This document shows, piece by piece, positions 44,280 to 56,416 of a DNA stretch of 64,000 nucleotides. The stretch comes from Torreya grandis. Taxonomy: Eukaryota > Streptophyta > Pinopsida > Cupressales > Taxaceae. Below the pieces are notes generated by a model that made no database searches, was not told the origin of the DNA, and worked only from the letters and a program-made list of their open reading frames with translations. The stretch's first letter is position 1. Each line of letters starts with the position of its first letter. The position numbers were made by a program, and so were the translations under genes. The stretch is from NCBI GenBank assembly GCA_037957365.1, contig JARHVA010001738.1, positions 643,001 through 707,000 of the forward strand, in the 5' to 3' direction.

Positions 44280-46018
44280 TGTTGATGGTTAAAATTCCAC
44301 TATTTCTAACACCAACAATGGGAAGTTTCAGGAATGTGGGACTTACAACTTGAAATAACCTCTAGATTTTAAAGAAGCTAATTCTTCTTTATATAAAGTG
44401 TATACTAGGAAAAGGGATAGGAATCAAATAGAAACACAAGTGAAAATGAAAGGAAATCTAACTATGGCGATGCACCTAAATTTGATTTGACCCATAATTC
44501 TAAGCACAGTGGAACTATATGTAAGATCCAATTACATTAAAGAGTGAACAAGGCATGATCAATGTAAAAGATGGAAAACAATATAAATAGAGGCTCACAA
44601 CTTAGACTACTTTTACAGTGACATAGAAAAATATCAATGAAGGCACATAACTCAATATTTTTATTAATTCTCTAGTTACATAAAAGGCACAGAAACATGA
44701 AAAGTTACATAAAATTTCTAACTCAAGAAAATAAAACAAAGGCAAATGATATTCATGATCATAGCTAAAGAAAGTCTAAAACTCTTGACAATAATCTCTC
44801 ACAAAAAATTCTCTCAATCTTCTGATCTCTGATGATAATTCTGGTGATCTTTGTGCCCCTCTTTATATCATTGGATTCACTCCAAATTGTTTATACGTTC
44901 CCAATCTAACAACCCAACTAAAATCTAACTGAACTGGAAGTGTCTAACAAAAGATATTTCTTAGATTTTGAAATGTTTCATCTTTCTACAGTTCATTGGC
45001 TGAAATAGATACATAGGATGCTTCCTTCTGTCAAAAGGGAGAGGACACTTGGCCGATTCCCTTACTAGACTTGAAAACCTTATTTATTCAAGAGACACCA
45101 AAAAATGACACTTGTCATGTTCTGCAGCACTTACCAAAGACACATGGCACTTTCTACATTACTTATACTCTTTACTATGTCTTCACATTGGGGTGCTCCA
45201 TCTTCGATATCTATCACCATCTGCTTCTTCGAACTTTAACAATTCATGAAGAATGGTAACCACAACACTTCTCACCCAAGTAACTTCAAGAAGGGAATAG
45301 GGATAGGTGGCACTTTCCATGTATTCTTGACAAGGGACATGTGGTGATCTCCATTGCTTGTAGCTACTTTTGAGAATCTTGTTGAAGGTGACACGTGTCA
45401 GTCTTTGCATTGCTCTATCTATACTATAGAAATAATCAATCCTCATTTCATATTTTACACGGATGGTGACACTTGGTGGCTTTCACTTGCCTCATAAACA
45501 AAACCTAAGACCCACCATAGTCTTTACTTATCAATGAAACAAAGTGAAGATATTCTAGATGTTGACCTGTGGCAACTTCTAATTTCTTCAATTAGGGATA
45601 CATGGCATCTTCCATTAGTTTTATAAAAAACATATTGAAGCCTTTCATAATTACTACTTGGCACCTTCCACTTGATCCTGATACTTAGCTTGTTGAAACC
45701 TTCCACTCAAAATAAATTTGAAATGCGGATGCCAACATGAAATGTGGATGCTGACACTTGTCACACTCTGCTAAATTACTACAAGATATGTGGCACGTTC
45801 TGAGTAACCTATAGAAATTATGAAATGTGTCTCAATTGCTGACACTTGGTAGTTTCTACTTGATCATGATACTTAGACAAAATTATGGCAAAAAGAAATG
45901 AGCCCGCACTCAAAGTCAAAAAACTTCACTGTCTTGAACCAAAGTGCACAAGGACAAAACTTGGAGTGCATAACTAAACTCAAAAAATGTAGAGTTTTTT
46001 ACTCTATATTTCTTAACA
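44280..46018 (-). repeat. Element E left (3') LTR
   Basis: TGTTGATGGTTAAAA to TTCTTAACA, 1739 bp, with TGTT...AACA inverted ends. It contains repeated TGACACTTGG/ACACTTGGCA-type phrases (e.g. near 45050, 45110, 45470, 45760, 45845). Frames within it, such as 45183-45446, are not genes. Confidence 0.83.
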
Positions 46019-46088
46019 AACCCTAGGCCTTTTGAGCCTACTCAAAAATAAAAATCCATAATCTCCCGCTTGATTAGATGTGACAAAA

Positions 46089-49000
46089 TTACAACTTTAG
46101 TAAATTTGTTTGATAAGCAAACCACTCATCATTAGATAATCCCTGCTTATTTTGCAATTTGTTGAAGGCTAAATCAAGGTTGATAATATCCTTGTGTGAA
46201 AAATTATACAAAATATGCACTATATCCTTCAATTTAAATTCTAGCTGGGAAAAGGGTATCAAAATAGCTTCTACTTCAGGCACTGAGGAATCATCTCTTA
46301 AACCCTAAAAAACTGCTTGATCATTTTTCCTGGCTAACAATAATAGTTTAATTTCATCAATCATCAACACAGTGTTGTCATTAGGAAAAGGGGAAGGAAG
46401 ACCTAATTGCACTAGGTCTTCAATGTGTTGTTTCATTTTGCTGATTCCTTCTTTCATCACATCTAGAAGGTCTCTGCAATTGATTGCTATGGAGTTGCAA
46501 TTAAGAACCTCATTCACTCTTTTAGTAGCGACCATTCTATCACTAATCTCTGCTATTGACAACATTCCATCAGTTACATCATATAAATCTTGTAGTAGGG
46601 TTTAAGAATCCAACACTCTCTCAAAAATAGTAGATAGAGTGTCTTCAACTAAAGTCTCTACCTTTTCGCATAATTTCTATGCATTTAGCAGAAAGGTTAG
46701 AGAAGGTTTGAGCTAAATAATCTCCTGAGAGATTATTTTCCATATTGATTCATAAAGCTCCTTAACCATATTCAAAACCCCTGCATTCTTTAGCCTATTA
46801 TCTAACTCAAGTGTCAATTGTTTTATCTTTTGTCACTTCGCTTGAAGTTGGGCCTGTATAGCAGTGGTATTGTTCTACTCACTCAGTAGCTTCTGTTGAA
46901 GTTGAGTAACTTGTAGTAGGCTTTCCTCACATTTTTCCTGTAATAATGATTTTTCTCACCTTAGGGTTGTCACTACATCTTTCACCTACATTAGCCCTAC
47001 TTTTAAGGAATCATTTTGGGCCTAGATAGCCTAGTGAGTCTGAAGAGAAATAGTACCTTGCAATTGTTTATTTAGACTCTCTATTTCGTTATCCTTTGTA
47101 TTTATTTCTATGGTCAAACTGCTACAATTTGCCTTCTCTTTGGCTAGATCAGCCTCCATCTTCTATAGCTTCCTTGATATTTTCAAGTAATCTTTAGCTA
47201 CTATAGAAGTGGATTCATTTAGCAACTCAACCCTATCTTGAGGTCTAAATAGGGACATGTATATAGCCACTGCATTCATTGTGTAATCTTTAGGCTACAT
47301 CTGCTTATTCAGCTTGACTATATTTGGTGGCAAATGGGTCACCATCAGTTGCTGCTAGATTGGGTCAAATTGTAACCTCAAATGTGGTGTAGCCAAGACT
47401 CTATTATCCTTTATCCTCTTTTTCTCTCTTTAGGATTCCCTTGCCTTCTTAGTAGCATCTGCTTGAGTTTGGAAGGTAGAAGGAGAGGTAATATGCCCAC
47501 CTGCAAAAGGATAACCTTATGGTAATCCATATGGAATAGCTAAATGTTGGCTAGGGGAAATTTGAGGAGGTATTTTCTTGGGTACAAAGGTAGAAAAGTG
47601 AGGCAATGCTATAACTTAAATAGGGATAGATGGGGCAAAATGAGAAATGGGTGTAGTAGAGGTGACATGGGATATCATTTGTCCAGATGGAATCATCGCC
47701 CCTATTGGAGAAGAGAGAGATTGAGAAGAAGGAGAAACAATACTTACCTGAGGAGCCATTGAGGTACTCTATAGTTGGTTTTGTGAGGGTTTTGCCCTCT
47801 CCTCTAAATCAAGTTAAAACCTCAGCCTTTTATGTTTCCTTGGTGTTTCTTCTTCTAGTCGTGCTTCTTTTTCTTCAACATCTACCACTACTATTAGTGG
47901 TGCTTGTGCAAAATTGGGAACTTCAAGGACTGATGCTGATGGAGAATCTTTTGGTGGTGAAGATACCACACTCTTTTATTATTTAATGATGTTAAGATAT
48001 TGGGGCCAAATAGTTATAGTGACTAAAGTTGAGATTTGCCCTGGGGACTATGATATTTGGCTGGATCCTACTCTAGATTCTGGCTCTCCACCCTGTGTCG
48101 ACAAATTGCTTGTATCAAGGCTAGATACAGGAGATAGATGGCATTCATCCTAGAGTTCCTCCCATTTCTCATCGAGTCCATGTTTCCAAAAGAGTGAGTT
48201 GTCTGACAAATTTCTTGCCTACATTTCCAATAGGCTTCTATTTTCTCAGCATCTCAGTCTTTATTCTTTAGTGCCCTTCTTAAACTGGAAGTCATTCTGA
48301 TTTTAGGATCAAAATCCCTTTGCTTAACATAAAAAGTTTCCCACAGTCTATTTTGTTGAAGGGGAAAATCCATCAATTCAACATAAAACTCAAAAATATC
48401 TTCCCTAGGATTTTTCCTATTTTCCCAAAAGGGGCAGCCCTCATGTGCAATTCTGGTAGTAACCCTATTAGTCCTAATCCATGAAGCTATGAAACCATTT
48501 GGGTCATATACCCATTTATCTTCAATTATAAGGAAAGCCATGAAGGCTAGCTTTCTAAGCAACACAATCTTAGCATCTCTGGCCTCTAGTGCCATGTTGT
48601 TTATCATCCATGGGACATCATACATTGTCCTCTTTTTCTTTGCAAAGCCATATTCATTATCTACCATAGACACCTGCCTGGTGACCTATAAGAATGCTAA
48701 CCTAAGGGTTAAAATCTTAGGTAGAAACATTGGTTCCCCACTAAAACCATGGACTCTAATAATAGTATGATGGGATCCAAAAAAGAAATCACAAGGGATA
48801 GGGCAATTGGTCATAAGATTTGATACACTTGGAAATAGTCTATTTATAACTGGTTATGGGCTCAGATGAAAAAAAGTAGGGGCAACAAAAAGTTCAAAAA
48901 ATTCATATGGGTTGTTAGTTTTGGACAAAATATGTGTCCATGTAGACATAGGAGTGGTCCTTTGTAGACCGAAACATGGGTCATACATATTAAGATGAAT

Positions 49001-49943
49001 ATGTTGGGAAAAGATGCTAGAGTTTTGATATAACATAAGGTGAAACAAATAAGAAGAATACCTAAAAACCCCTTTTGATTTGAACTAGGAAAGTTGTTCC
49101 ACCATTAATAATGCAATCTACTCAGAGAAATCAAGTCGATACTCATAAGTCTTGTCGACAGTTTTCAACCTAAAGAGGATAGCCATTTATTCTCCATAGA
49201 TGGTCATATCATCTTTCACTATGAAAATAAAAGCCATCATAGAAATTGCATCTTGACTAGCTTGTGCAAATTGTGCTCTTGTTGCAGGTAGTGTTGGTAT
49301 AGTAGTATCATCATCACCTAATTGCACTTATAAACCTCAATTGAGTATTGATGTTTGCCCACATTTTCTGCATTTTAGCAATGGTGGGAAACATGGTTGT
49401 CTTATCATGATACAATGCCAACATTTCTCTGATAGCCTTTAGTGTAATCTGTACCATGAATGGACCCTATTTTATGTTATTTAAAGGCACATGGAATAAT
49501 TAGGTGCATATTTCAACCAAGTCAGGGCATGGATGCACACTTGGGATAATGAATTATGCCATTTGGGAATTCCATATCCTCATTGCAAATGTTTCATATT
49601 GTCCAACCTTGGCCCTCTAAATACACCATTGATGTGCCTCTTCTCTGAGAGTTTTGATACTAGGTCTTTGAATAATTGGGTCCATGATTCCATCTGCAAA
49701 ATATTTTACCTTCGCTGGATCATTTTCATGACCAACTTCTGGGACTCTAGTCCATGGGTAGGTCTTTAATGGTTGTGCAGGGGCTGAAGCATATGATTTG
49801 CTTGTAAGAAACTTGTCAATGGATTCATAAATCCTAGACCCTTGTTGTGAAGACTGTGTTCCCTCAATATCTATATCTATTCTTGAAAATAATGAACTGT
49901 GGTAATAGATATGAAACTTTTGCAATATAGAAGGCACTTTCAC
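46089..49943 (-). pseudogene. Element E unknown 3' reading frame with coiled coil
   Basis: A coding-like region of ~3.9 kb between integrase and the 3' LTR, read in at least two frame changes and broken by TAG/TAA stops. N-terminal blocks: MKVPSILQKFHIYYHSSLFS (49943-49617), then GSHHTIIRVHGFSGEPMF, then the open block 48254-48673 with KKKRTMYDVPWMINNMALEA and PFWENRKNPREDIFEFYVEL. A Ser/Pro/Gln-rich linker (47.9-47.4 kb) and a basic REKKRIK patch follow. Heptad-rich sequence, e.g. EINTKDNEIESLNKQLQ, spans about 47.2-46.7 kb, and the C-terminal blocks are 46305-46565 and 46089-46283. No transmembrane segment or signal peptide is apparent, so it does not look like env. I do not recognise the family. 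Confidence 0.65.
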
Positions 49944-50350
49944 TTAAGCAGGTTTGCTAAGAACTGAAAATGCAAGTAGCAAGAATTTTTTTACAGATGC
50001 AAGAATGTTTGAGACATTGTAAGCTTTAACTCTTGTTATGAAGTATTTATTGACCCATCAAGTCTCAAAATGGCATTAAACTTGGATAATCATTATAAAA
50101 TCTTACAAATATTCACGGGGCAGCGAGATAGACACGTTGTGCAAGTGGTTGCACAAGGTACCTTAAGGAATTTAAAGATTTGGGAGATATTTAATGTGTT
50201 GAGAAATTTTAAAATTTTGAAAAAGGATCTGAGCTATGGCTACATGTTCAAATAACACTTATTTAAAATAAGAGCAAGAAAGCAAAATGGGAAAACAAAA
50301 CAACTAGGAAAGAGAAACTATCTAACTATAATACATTAGAGACACAATTT
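49944..50350 (-). other. Spacer between integrase and the 3' frame of element E
   Basis: About 400 bp with dense stops. It may include the 5' end of the 3' reading frame, or a splice region for expressing it, but I see no specific signal. The plus-strand frame 50070-50255 looks accidental. Confidence 0.35.
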
Positions 50351-50354
50351 AACT

Positions 50355-51480
50355 AAAATGTTTCAAATAGATCCCATTCACAAGAATATATTTAGGTTCA
50401 CCTTCAATTTTTTCTAGCTCAAATGAATTTTTCTATTTACATGCATGAATTTTATAAGGGTCAGTCCATAATGCTTCAAATTTAGTGTGTTGACCCAGCT
50501 TGGTGGCTCTTGCATCCCATTTCAAAACAATTGAGCCTGTTTCAAAATGGGGATTTGAATTCCTTTTATAAAATAGTCTTTAATTATTTTTTGATTCTTT
50601 ACCAATGAATCATGGGCTACATCTCTCTTTTCTTGAACTTCCAAAAGTTCCATGAGTCTGACCTGCATGGGGCCATTTTCCTCAATTTCAATCTATTTGA
50701 TCAGTTGGAGAGTAGAAATTTCCAAGCTTAGGGGTATTACAATAGGAATTCCATAAACCAATTCATATGGGTACATTTTGATCACCTATTTAGGTGTGAC
50801 TATATCATCTCATAGTGCTAAATTAAGCACTTTATGCCACTCTTTGTGATGATCAGCCCCTATTCTTTTAATGAGTCTAATCAGGTTCTTATTATTTGAT
50901 TCTGCCAAACCATTACCCTAAGGGTAATAATTAGAGGAAGTTTTCAGATATATTCCATGATTTAATACAAATTTAGATACTTTAGACCCTAAAAATGCTT
51001 TAGCATTATCTAAAATTATGGTGTGAGGAGCTCCAAAGCGAGTACTGATACTCCCTAGAAAATCTAGGATCACAGTTTCTGTTGCTTCTTTGAGTGGCAC
51101 TGCCTTGGTCCATCTGGTGAAATAATCTATGGCAGTTAAGATCCACTTGTGACCCATACTAGACACTAGATTTATCATCCCAATGAATTCAATACCCCAT
51201 TGAGCAAAAGGTTCATCAACAATTATATGACTAAGGGGCATTGCTGCATTCCTTCTCATCCCCACATAATATTGACAAGATTGACACTTTTTAACCAGTT
51301 GATAATAGTCTGTAAATAAAGTAGGCCAAAAATAACCTACCTCACTTATCTTTATATCTATGGTCTTTGTAGAAAAATTTCCACTTGATACTCCATGATG
51401 CATTTCATGTAGTATTTTCTTAGCCTCAGCCTTTTCTACACATCTTAACAATTTTCCATCAGAATTTCTTCTAAAAAGAA
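50355..51480 (-). pseudogene. Element E integrase (degraded)
   Basis: The open block 51451-50918 contains ILHEMHHGVSSGNF and KKCQSCQYYVG, a readable HHCC zinc finger, then WGIEFIGMINLVSS (first catalytic Asp changed to Glu), ILTAIDYFTRWTKAVPLKEA and TIILDNAKAF (second Asp kept). After a TAG in YYP*GNGLAESNNKN the Glu is kept. The C-terminal domain reads FEALWTDPYKIHAC and ILVNGIYLKHFS, ending near 50355. Same overall form as the element B integrase. Confidence 0.85.
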
Positions 51481-51779
51481 CTTGTTCAATTAAAACAAAA
51501 TGAACTCCTTACATCCTACAGTATCTCCTCTTATTTTGAGGGAGTTCTCTTGGGTAAATCCCATATTTCATAAAATGAATCATGTTTGTGACCTAGGAGT
51601 CATGATCAACCTCTTGTATCATCAATACAATTTGCTTTTTTGTTTCTGAATCTTTCTCTTCAGATATCATCTTTTCAAGATCTTGAGTCATATATTGGCA
51701 CAAACCCCTACCTCTGACTAACTTAGTGGGTTTGACCTCTACATCATATTCAAGGATCTTTGTTATCTAGTTTGCTTTT

Positions 51780-52190
51780 TTTCATTAATTTCACCCTCCA
51801 TGATGTATTCTCTGACACTTGGGTGAGCCACAAGTATTTGAATTTTGCTTCTTGATACCATATGCCTAAAGTTATTGAGGGATTTTACCATATCATATGA
51901 TTATTTCTCTAAAAAGTTGTATCTGGTTTCGTACTCCCTAAGAGTCCTTGAGAAAAAGGCTATTGGGTGCTCTCCCTCCTGTCTATCATCTTTTTGTGTT
52001 AAGACAATAGCAATACTGAGCTCACCTCCATAGACATACATTATAAAATGCTTAGAAAAGTCTAGGTTTCTAAGTATTGGGGATATTGAGATAGCTTTCT
52101 TGACCTCTTCAAAGGCTTGCCTTCCTTTTGTAGTCCACTTGAAAATCAGGTCTTTCTTTAACAAGAGTGTCACTAGTCTTACTAAGCCTA
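51780..52190 (-). pseudogene. Element E canonical RNase H (degraded)
   Basis: The block 52173-51901 starts with the RT connection (DLIFKWTTKGRQAFEEVKKA) and reads HFIMYVYGGELSIAIVLTQK then HPIAFFSRTLREYETRYNFL. The catalytic TDAS position is VYGG, so the first Asp is absent, as in element B. A TAA after NFLEK interrupts it, and SYDMVKSLNNF follows. Confidence 0.8.
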
Positions 52191-52199
52191 CAAAATCCG

Positions 52200-53233
52200 A
52201 TATGAACCTACTGAGAAAAATTAATCTTCCCCAAAAAAGACTGAACTACTTTTTTATGTATTAGAAGAGGTCAGTTCATTATAGCTGCAACTCTCTCAAG
52301 ATCTATGGAGAGTCCTTCTTTAGATACTATATGTCCCAATAATTTGCCTTGAGGTATAACAAAGATACATTTCTTGGGATTCAGTGATATTCCAAATTCC
52401 TGACATTTCTTAAAAATAGATTCTAAATGATCAAAATGATCAACAACATTTTTTGAAAAAATATTAAGATCATCAAGATAAATTAGGATGATTTTATTTA
52501 TAAGTTCCCCAAATGCTACATCCATAGCTCTTTGGAAAGTGGCTCTAGCATTTGATAGGCCAAATGGCATTTTAGAATATGCAAATGTTCCCCATTTGGT
52601 AGTAAAAGCAGTCTTGTATTGGTCATCATCAGCCAACCAAATCTGATTGTATCTAGAAAAACCATCTAGCAAAGAAAAACTCTCGGATCCAGCCACAGTC
52701 TGTAAAATTTGTTCCATGGAAGGCAAGGGATAGTGATCTTTTAGAGATGCTTTATTTAGGTCTCTGAAAGCTACACAAAGTCTTATATCACCATTCTTTT
52801 TCCTAACTGGTACTAGATTTGATACCCAAGTTGATTGTTTGATTGGAAAAATTATTTTAGAATCTAAAAGTTTCTACAACTCATCCACCATTAGAGGCTC
52901 AATCCTTGGATTCACTGGCCTCTGTTTTTGTCTAATGGGCTTAGATCTTTTAGTTAGTTCTATTGTGTGATAAATAATATCTTTATTATATCCATGAAGG
53001 TCTTCATAGCTCCAGGCTATGACTTGGTCATATTTTTTGCATAATTCAATTAGTCTTTCCTTTTCTACTTGAGTTGCAAAATTTCCAACTTTTAATTTTT
53101 TCCCTTCACTCACCTCTATTTCAAAATAATCTACTTTATTTACTTGGAGATTTTTCTTCTCGAGGCTTACATCTTCTAGATCAAATAGGTTTTCTAAAGT
53201 GATCAAGCCTTTGGGAAGCTTATTAGTCTTCAA
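52200..53233 (-). pseudogene. Element E reverse transcriptase
   Basis: The N-terminal linker and fingers at 53233-52874 start KLPKGLITLENLFDLEDVSL, continue with KKYDQVIAWSYEDLHGYN, and end at a TAG after VDEL. Fingers continue with LLDSKIIFPIKQSTWVSNLV. The block 52726-52271 is open: SLLDGFSRYNQIWLAD, MPFGLSNARATFQRAMD, LIYLDDLNIFSKN (both catalytic Asp), LNPKKCIFV and LGHIVSKEG. Here FQRAM is intact, whereas element B has a stop at that Gln. The best-preserved RT palm in the window. Confidence 0.88.
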
Positions 53234-53272
53234 TTGTATAACTTGGTCTCCATATGCCTCTTCAATTTTGGT

Positions 53273-53840
53273 TTACAATTTATCAACAAACTCCTCTAAT
53301 TGTTGTAAGAATGAGAGTACCTGAGAATCATTTTCAAATACTTGCCAATTCTCATTATTGTCTGGAATAGTTGGCCTTACTATAACTTTTACTGACTCAT
53401 TGTTAATTAATAGGCTAGTTGCTGGATCAAACTGTGAACCAATCTGGGCCATCCTATCAGCTTCAAAATTTTGAATCCTAGGGACTACTTCAATATTGAA
53501 ATCTTCAAAATCTTCTATTAAGTCCCAAATTTTGTGTTTATAGGATCTCATCCTTACATTTTTGGCTATTGCCTTTTCTCTAATTTGTTGTACTACTAAT
53601 TCTGAATCTCCTTTTACTATTAGCTTCTTTATTCCCTTTTTCTTGGCTAACAGGAGCCCATGTACTAAAGATTCATACTTAGCATCATTATTAGTACAGG
53701 CAAATTGGAAATGGATAGCCCTTAGAATTTTTTCACCATTTGGAGCAATAAGAAAAATTCCTACTCCAGCACCATTTTTACTTCTAGCCCCATCAAAATT
53801 TAAGGTCCAAATTTTTGAATCTTGTTTAGATTATTGAGTA
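53273..53840 (-). pseudogene. Element E upstream RNase H (aRNH) between protease and RT
   Basis: Continuous minus frame from about 53815: SKIWTLNFDGARSKNGAGVG, then CTNNDAKYESLVHGLLLAKK, IVKGDSELVVQQIREK, and RIQNFEADRMAQIGSQ. FDG, the KYES Glu, GDS and EADR give all four acidic residues. The C-terminal tail PTIPDNNENWQVFENDSQVL parallels element B. It ends at a TAA (53270), which separates it from the RT linker. The domain is complete and placed before RT as in element B. Confidence 0.85.
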
Positions 53841-53959
53841 GTTGGCATTTCTTCCCTTAAAACATTTGGGATTTCATGGTCTTCATCAAAAATAACATAT
53901 GTGCCCAGAATAGTAGAGTCATAATTTACATATGAATCACTATGCATCATAGCTAACAA

Positions 53960-54535
53960 CTAGTTATTTTCTTCTTCTTGATCATGCTCAGTCCAGTCGC
54001 CTAACTCTTCAACAAAAACCCTTTCTTTCTTATTTAACATAGCATGATCTGTCTCTAATTTATATTTTGGTTCATTGGTGATATGATCCTTTGATAGTGG
54101 TTCAGATAAAATTTTCATCTTTGAACCATATTTGGTTCTTAGAATGAGGTGAGACCAATCAAGAGACATATATCCTCCTATCTTGGCTATAAATTCTCTT
54201 GATAAACATAAACCAAAAATAGGAGCTATATCTATGACTACTACATCTTGATTGACAATTATATTGGGACAAGTATATAATTGTAATGGGAGTTGTTTAA
54301 TTCTCCATATTGTTTGCACTGATTTGCCATCTATCTGCATAACTCCTTAAGTGAGTGGCTCATACTTTATCTTTAAAGCATCTGCTATTTGCTTAGGCAT
54401 TACTATAGTACTAGCCCTTGAATCTATCATTGCATTATGTAGCAATTTTTTGCCAACTATCAAAGTCAAATAGAAGGGGTCTGGTTTGGATTTGCTTACC
54501 TTTTGTGAATTATTCACTAGGGATGTTGTCTGCAA
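53960..54535 (-). pseudogene. Element E protease (degraded)
   Basis: The block 54535-54347 reads KPDPFYLTLIVGKKLLHNAM then IDSRASTIVMPKQIADAL. The active site D-S-G is D-S-R, which would abolish activity. A TAA at 54344-54346 separates it from 54340-53960 (MQIDGKSVQTIWRIKQLPLQ, DVVVIDIAPIFGLCLSREF). Position and flanks match the protease of element B. Confidence 0.8.
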
Positions 54536-54880
54536 ATGAATTGTGTCTTTGAGTTTTTATTTTTTAGTAGGTCCTTCTTTGATCTCAGTATTTTTGGTCA
54601 CTTCTTGGCCTTGTAGAGCTTCTTGTAACAATGTATTTTGTTCAAGGATAGTTAATATGTCCCATATTGATATTTGTGTTGGATTCCTCTTCAATTAATC
54701 CACCACATTCATCAGTCCCAAAGTTTGGGTTCTTGGAAAATAAGGATACCTTACTTTTTCTTTAACTTGCCCAGGAACTACTTGATTCTACACTGTCTGA
54801 GGCACTTCTTGTCTAATAGCTATGTTTCAATGACCTTAAAATGAAGGATTCTCCATAACTTCATTGTTTGCAACTTCAGG

Positions 54881-56365
54881 CTATTCCATCATTCTTCTCT
54901 TTGATCTAGTATAGTAGTCTGATTGCACCACTAGTTTCTTGGAAGTAGAAGCTTCATTCAAGAATACCCATGAGAAAAAATCATGTTTTGGGGTTATTTC
55001 TTCTTCTTTTTGTAAATACATCCCTTGCATTTGAGCCATTAGGACTGAATTTTGCATACCAAGAGATTGGTAGGCTTGATTGTCATTAGTACTTGCAAAT
55101 TGTCCATCCATTCTTCTTTGCTCTACTACCTTTTGTTGTAGATTACCCATGGGACAATCTCTAGGTGTATGAGCATTATTACAAGGGAAACACCAGGCAT
55201 TGGTGCCATCTACATAATTATTTTTCCATTGAACAATCTCCCTATTTGAAATAGGGGGAACAATTTGTGAGGGTGTAGGGACTGCAACTAATTAATTTAC
55301 TGGTTGAGGGTTATTTTGCCTTTCAGGACCCTGATATTGGTTTCACTGTGATGAAAATCTATTTCCTTGGTATCCTTGATATTACGGTCTAGGGTAAGGA
55401 TTCTTTTGTCTCTTTATGTTAATCAACTCATTATAAAATGTCCTTAAGATGTTCTTGATATCATCCATCTCAGATGACTAGGTAGGGACAAGTTCTTTAG
55501 TAGGTGGTCGAGGATATTTATACATAGACATAGGTGGGGCTATGGAATTAGAGGCTTCTTTAGGTAATGGTAAGGTAATCTCTAAAAACATGGGCATGGG
55601 AGGCCTTGGGTGTAACTTTCTAGCATCTATTAAATTATTTCTAGCTCTGACTACATAGTCATAAGCCTCTGGCAGAGTCTGACCTCCAAGTGACTAAATC
55701 ATGACTGATATATCTGAATTTAAAGCCTTAAGATAAAACACTATAGCCATACCTAGTAATGGTCATGCTGTAGTAGGAATCATTTCCCAAGTCTTTTGAA
55801 ATCTTGAATTGAAGTTAGTCATTACTTCTTGTGGTTCTCTTTGGATAGTAATCAATTGTTGCAACAAAGAAGACTTATCACCTTTTTCTTAAAATATTTC
55901 AAAGAAAAGATCTCCAAGCTAATCCCATGTAGATATTATATTTGGAGTCAAGGATCGGTACCATTCCAAAGCTTCCCCTTTAAAATAAGCTACTAATAAT
56001 CTTATAGCCACATTCTGCTATGTGACAACATGTATAACACAGACATTTGATACATCCTACAGATGTTCTTCAGGTGTTTTGAAATCTTGCCCACTAAATT
56101 TGGGCAGAGCTTTCAAGGCATTTACTAGGATAGGATCCCAGGTGGCTAGTGGTATTGGGAGAATCAAAGGACTGCCAGTGTTTCAACTTGCATAATTTAT
56201 TGGGGCTATAGGTGCTCCCATATTTGCTCTTGGTATTGGTATAAATTGATTGACCCTTCTTCTTGGACTAGTTACCAATGGTGGTAAAAGAATACATGGA
56301 TTTATAACAGATTGAGATCTGGTTACTGGTCCACAACTATGACTCCTTGTAGCTCTCTGGTTCAT
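54881..56365 (-). pseudogene. Element E gag with zinc knuckle (interrupted)
   Basis: Met at 56365 (MNQRATRSHSCGPVTRSQSV) lies ~50 bp inside the 5' LTR. The capsid part reads ALPKFSGQDFKTPEEHL, EALEWYRSLTPNIISTWD and LITIQREPQEVMTNFNSRF, with several stops. A nucleocapsid knuckle CFPCNNAHTPRDCP lies near 55190-55150 (C-x2-C-x3-H-x4-C, one residue shorter than the usual x4 spacing). The open block 55150-54881 follows. Element B gag lacks a visible knuckle, a clear difference between these two otherwise parallel elements. Confidence 0.8.
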
Positions 56366-56387
56366 ATGGTCTTGAAATAAACTTCAA

Positions 56388-56416
56388 GATGGTGTCCCAC
56401 TAGGCATGAAAAAAAT
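56388..56416 (-). other. Candidate primer-binding site of element E
   Basis: Next to the 5' LTR the minus strand reads ATTTTTTTCATGCCTAGTGGGAC. It resembles CATGCCCGATGGGAC beside the 5' LTR of element A, but the leading TGG is not preserved, so this site has probably mutated. Confidence 0.4.

Noticed and set aside
47544..48153. Plus-strand frames 47544-47762, 47687-47986 and 47914-48153
   Set aside because: The minus strand here continues the Ser/Pro-rich linker of the element E 3' frame, so the plus frames are shadows.
46089..49943. An envelope gene in element E
   Set aside because: No signal peptide, furin-like site or transmembrane segment is visible; coiled coil alone is not enough.
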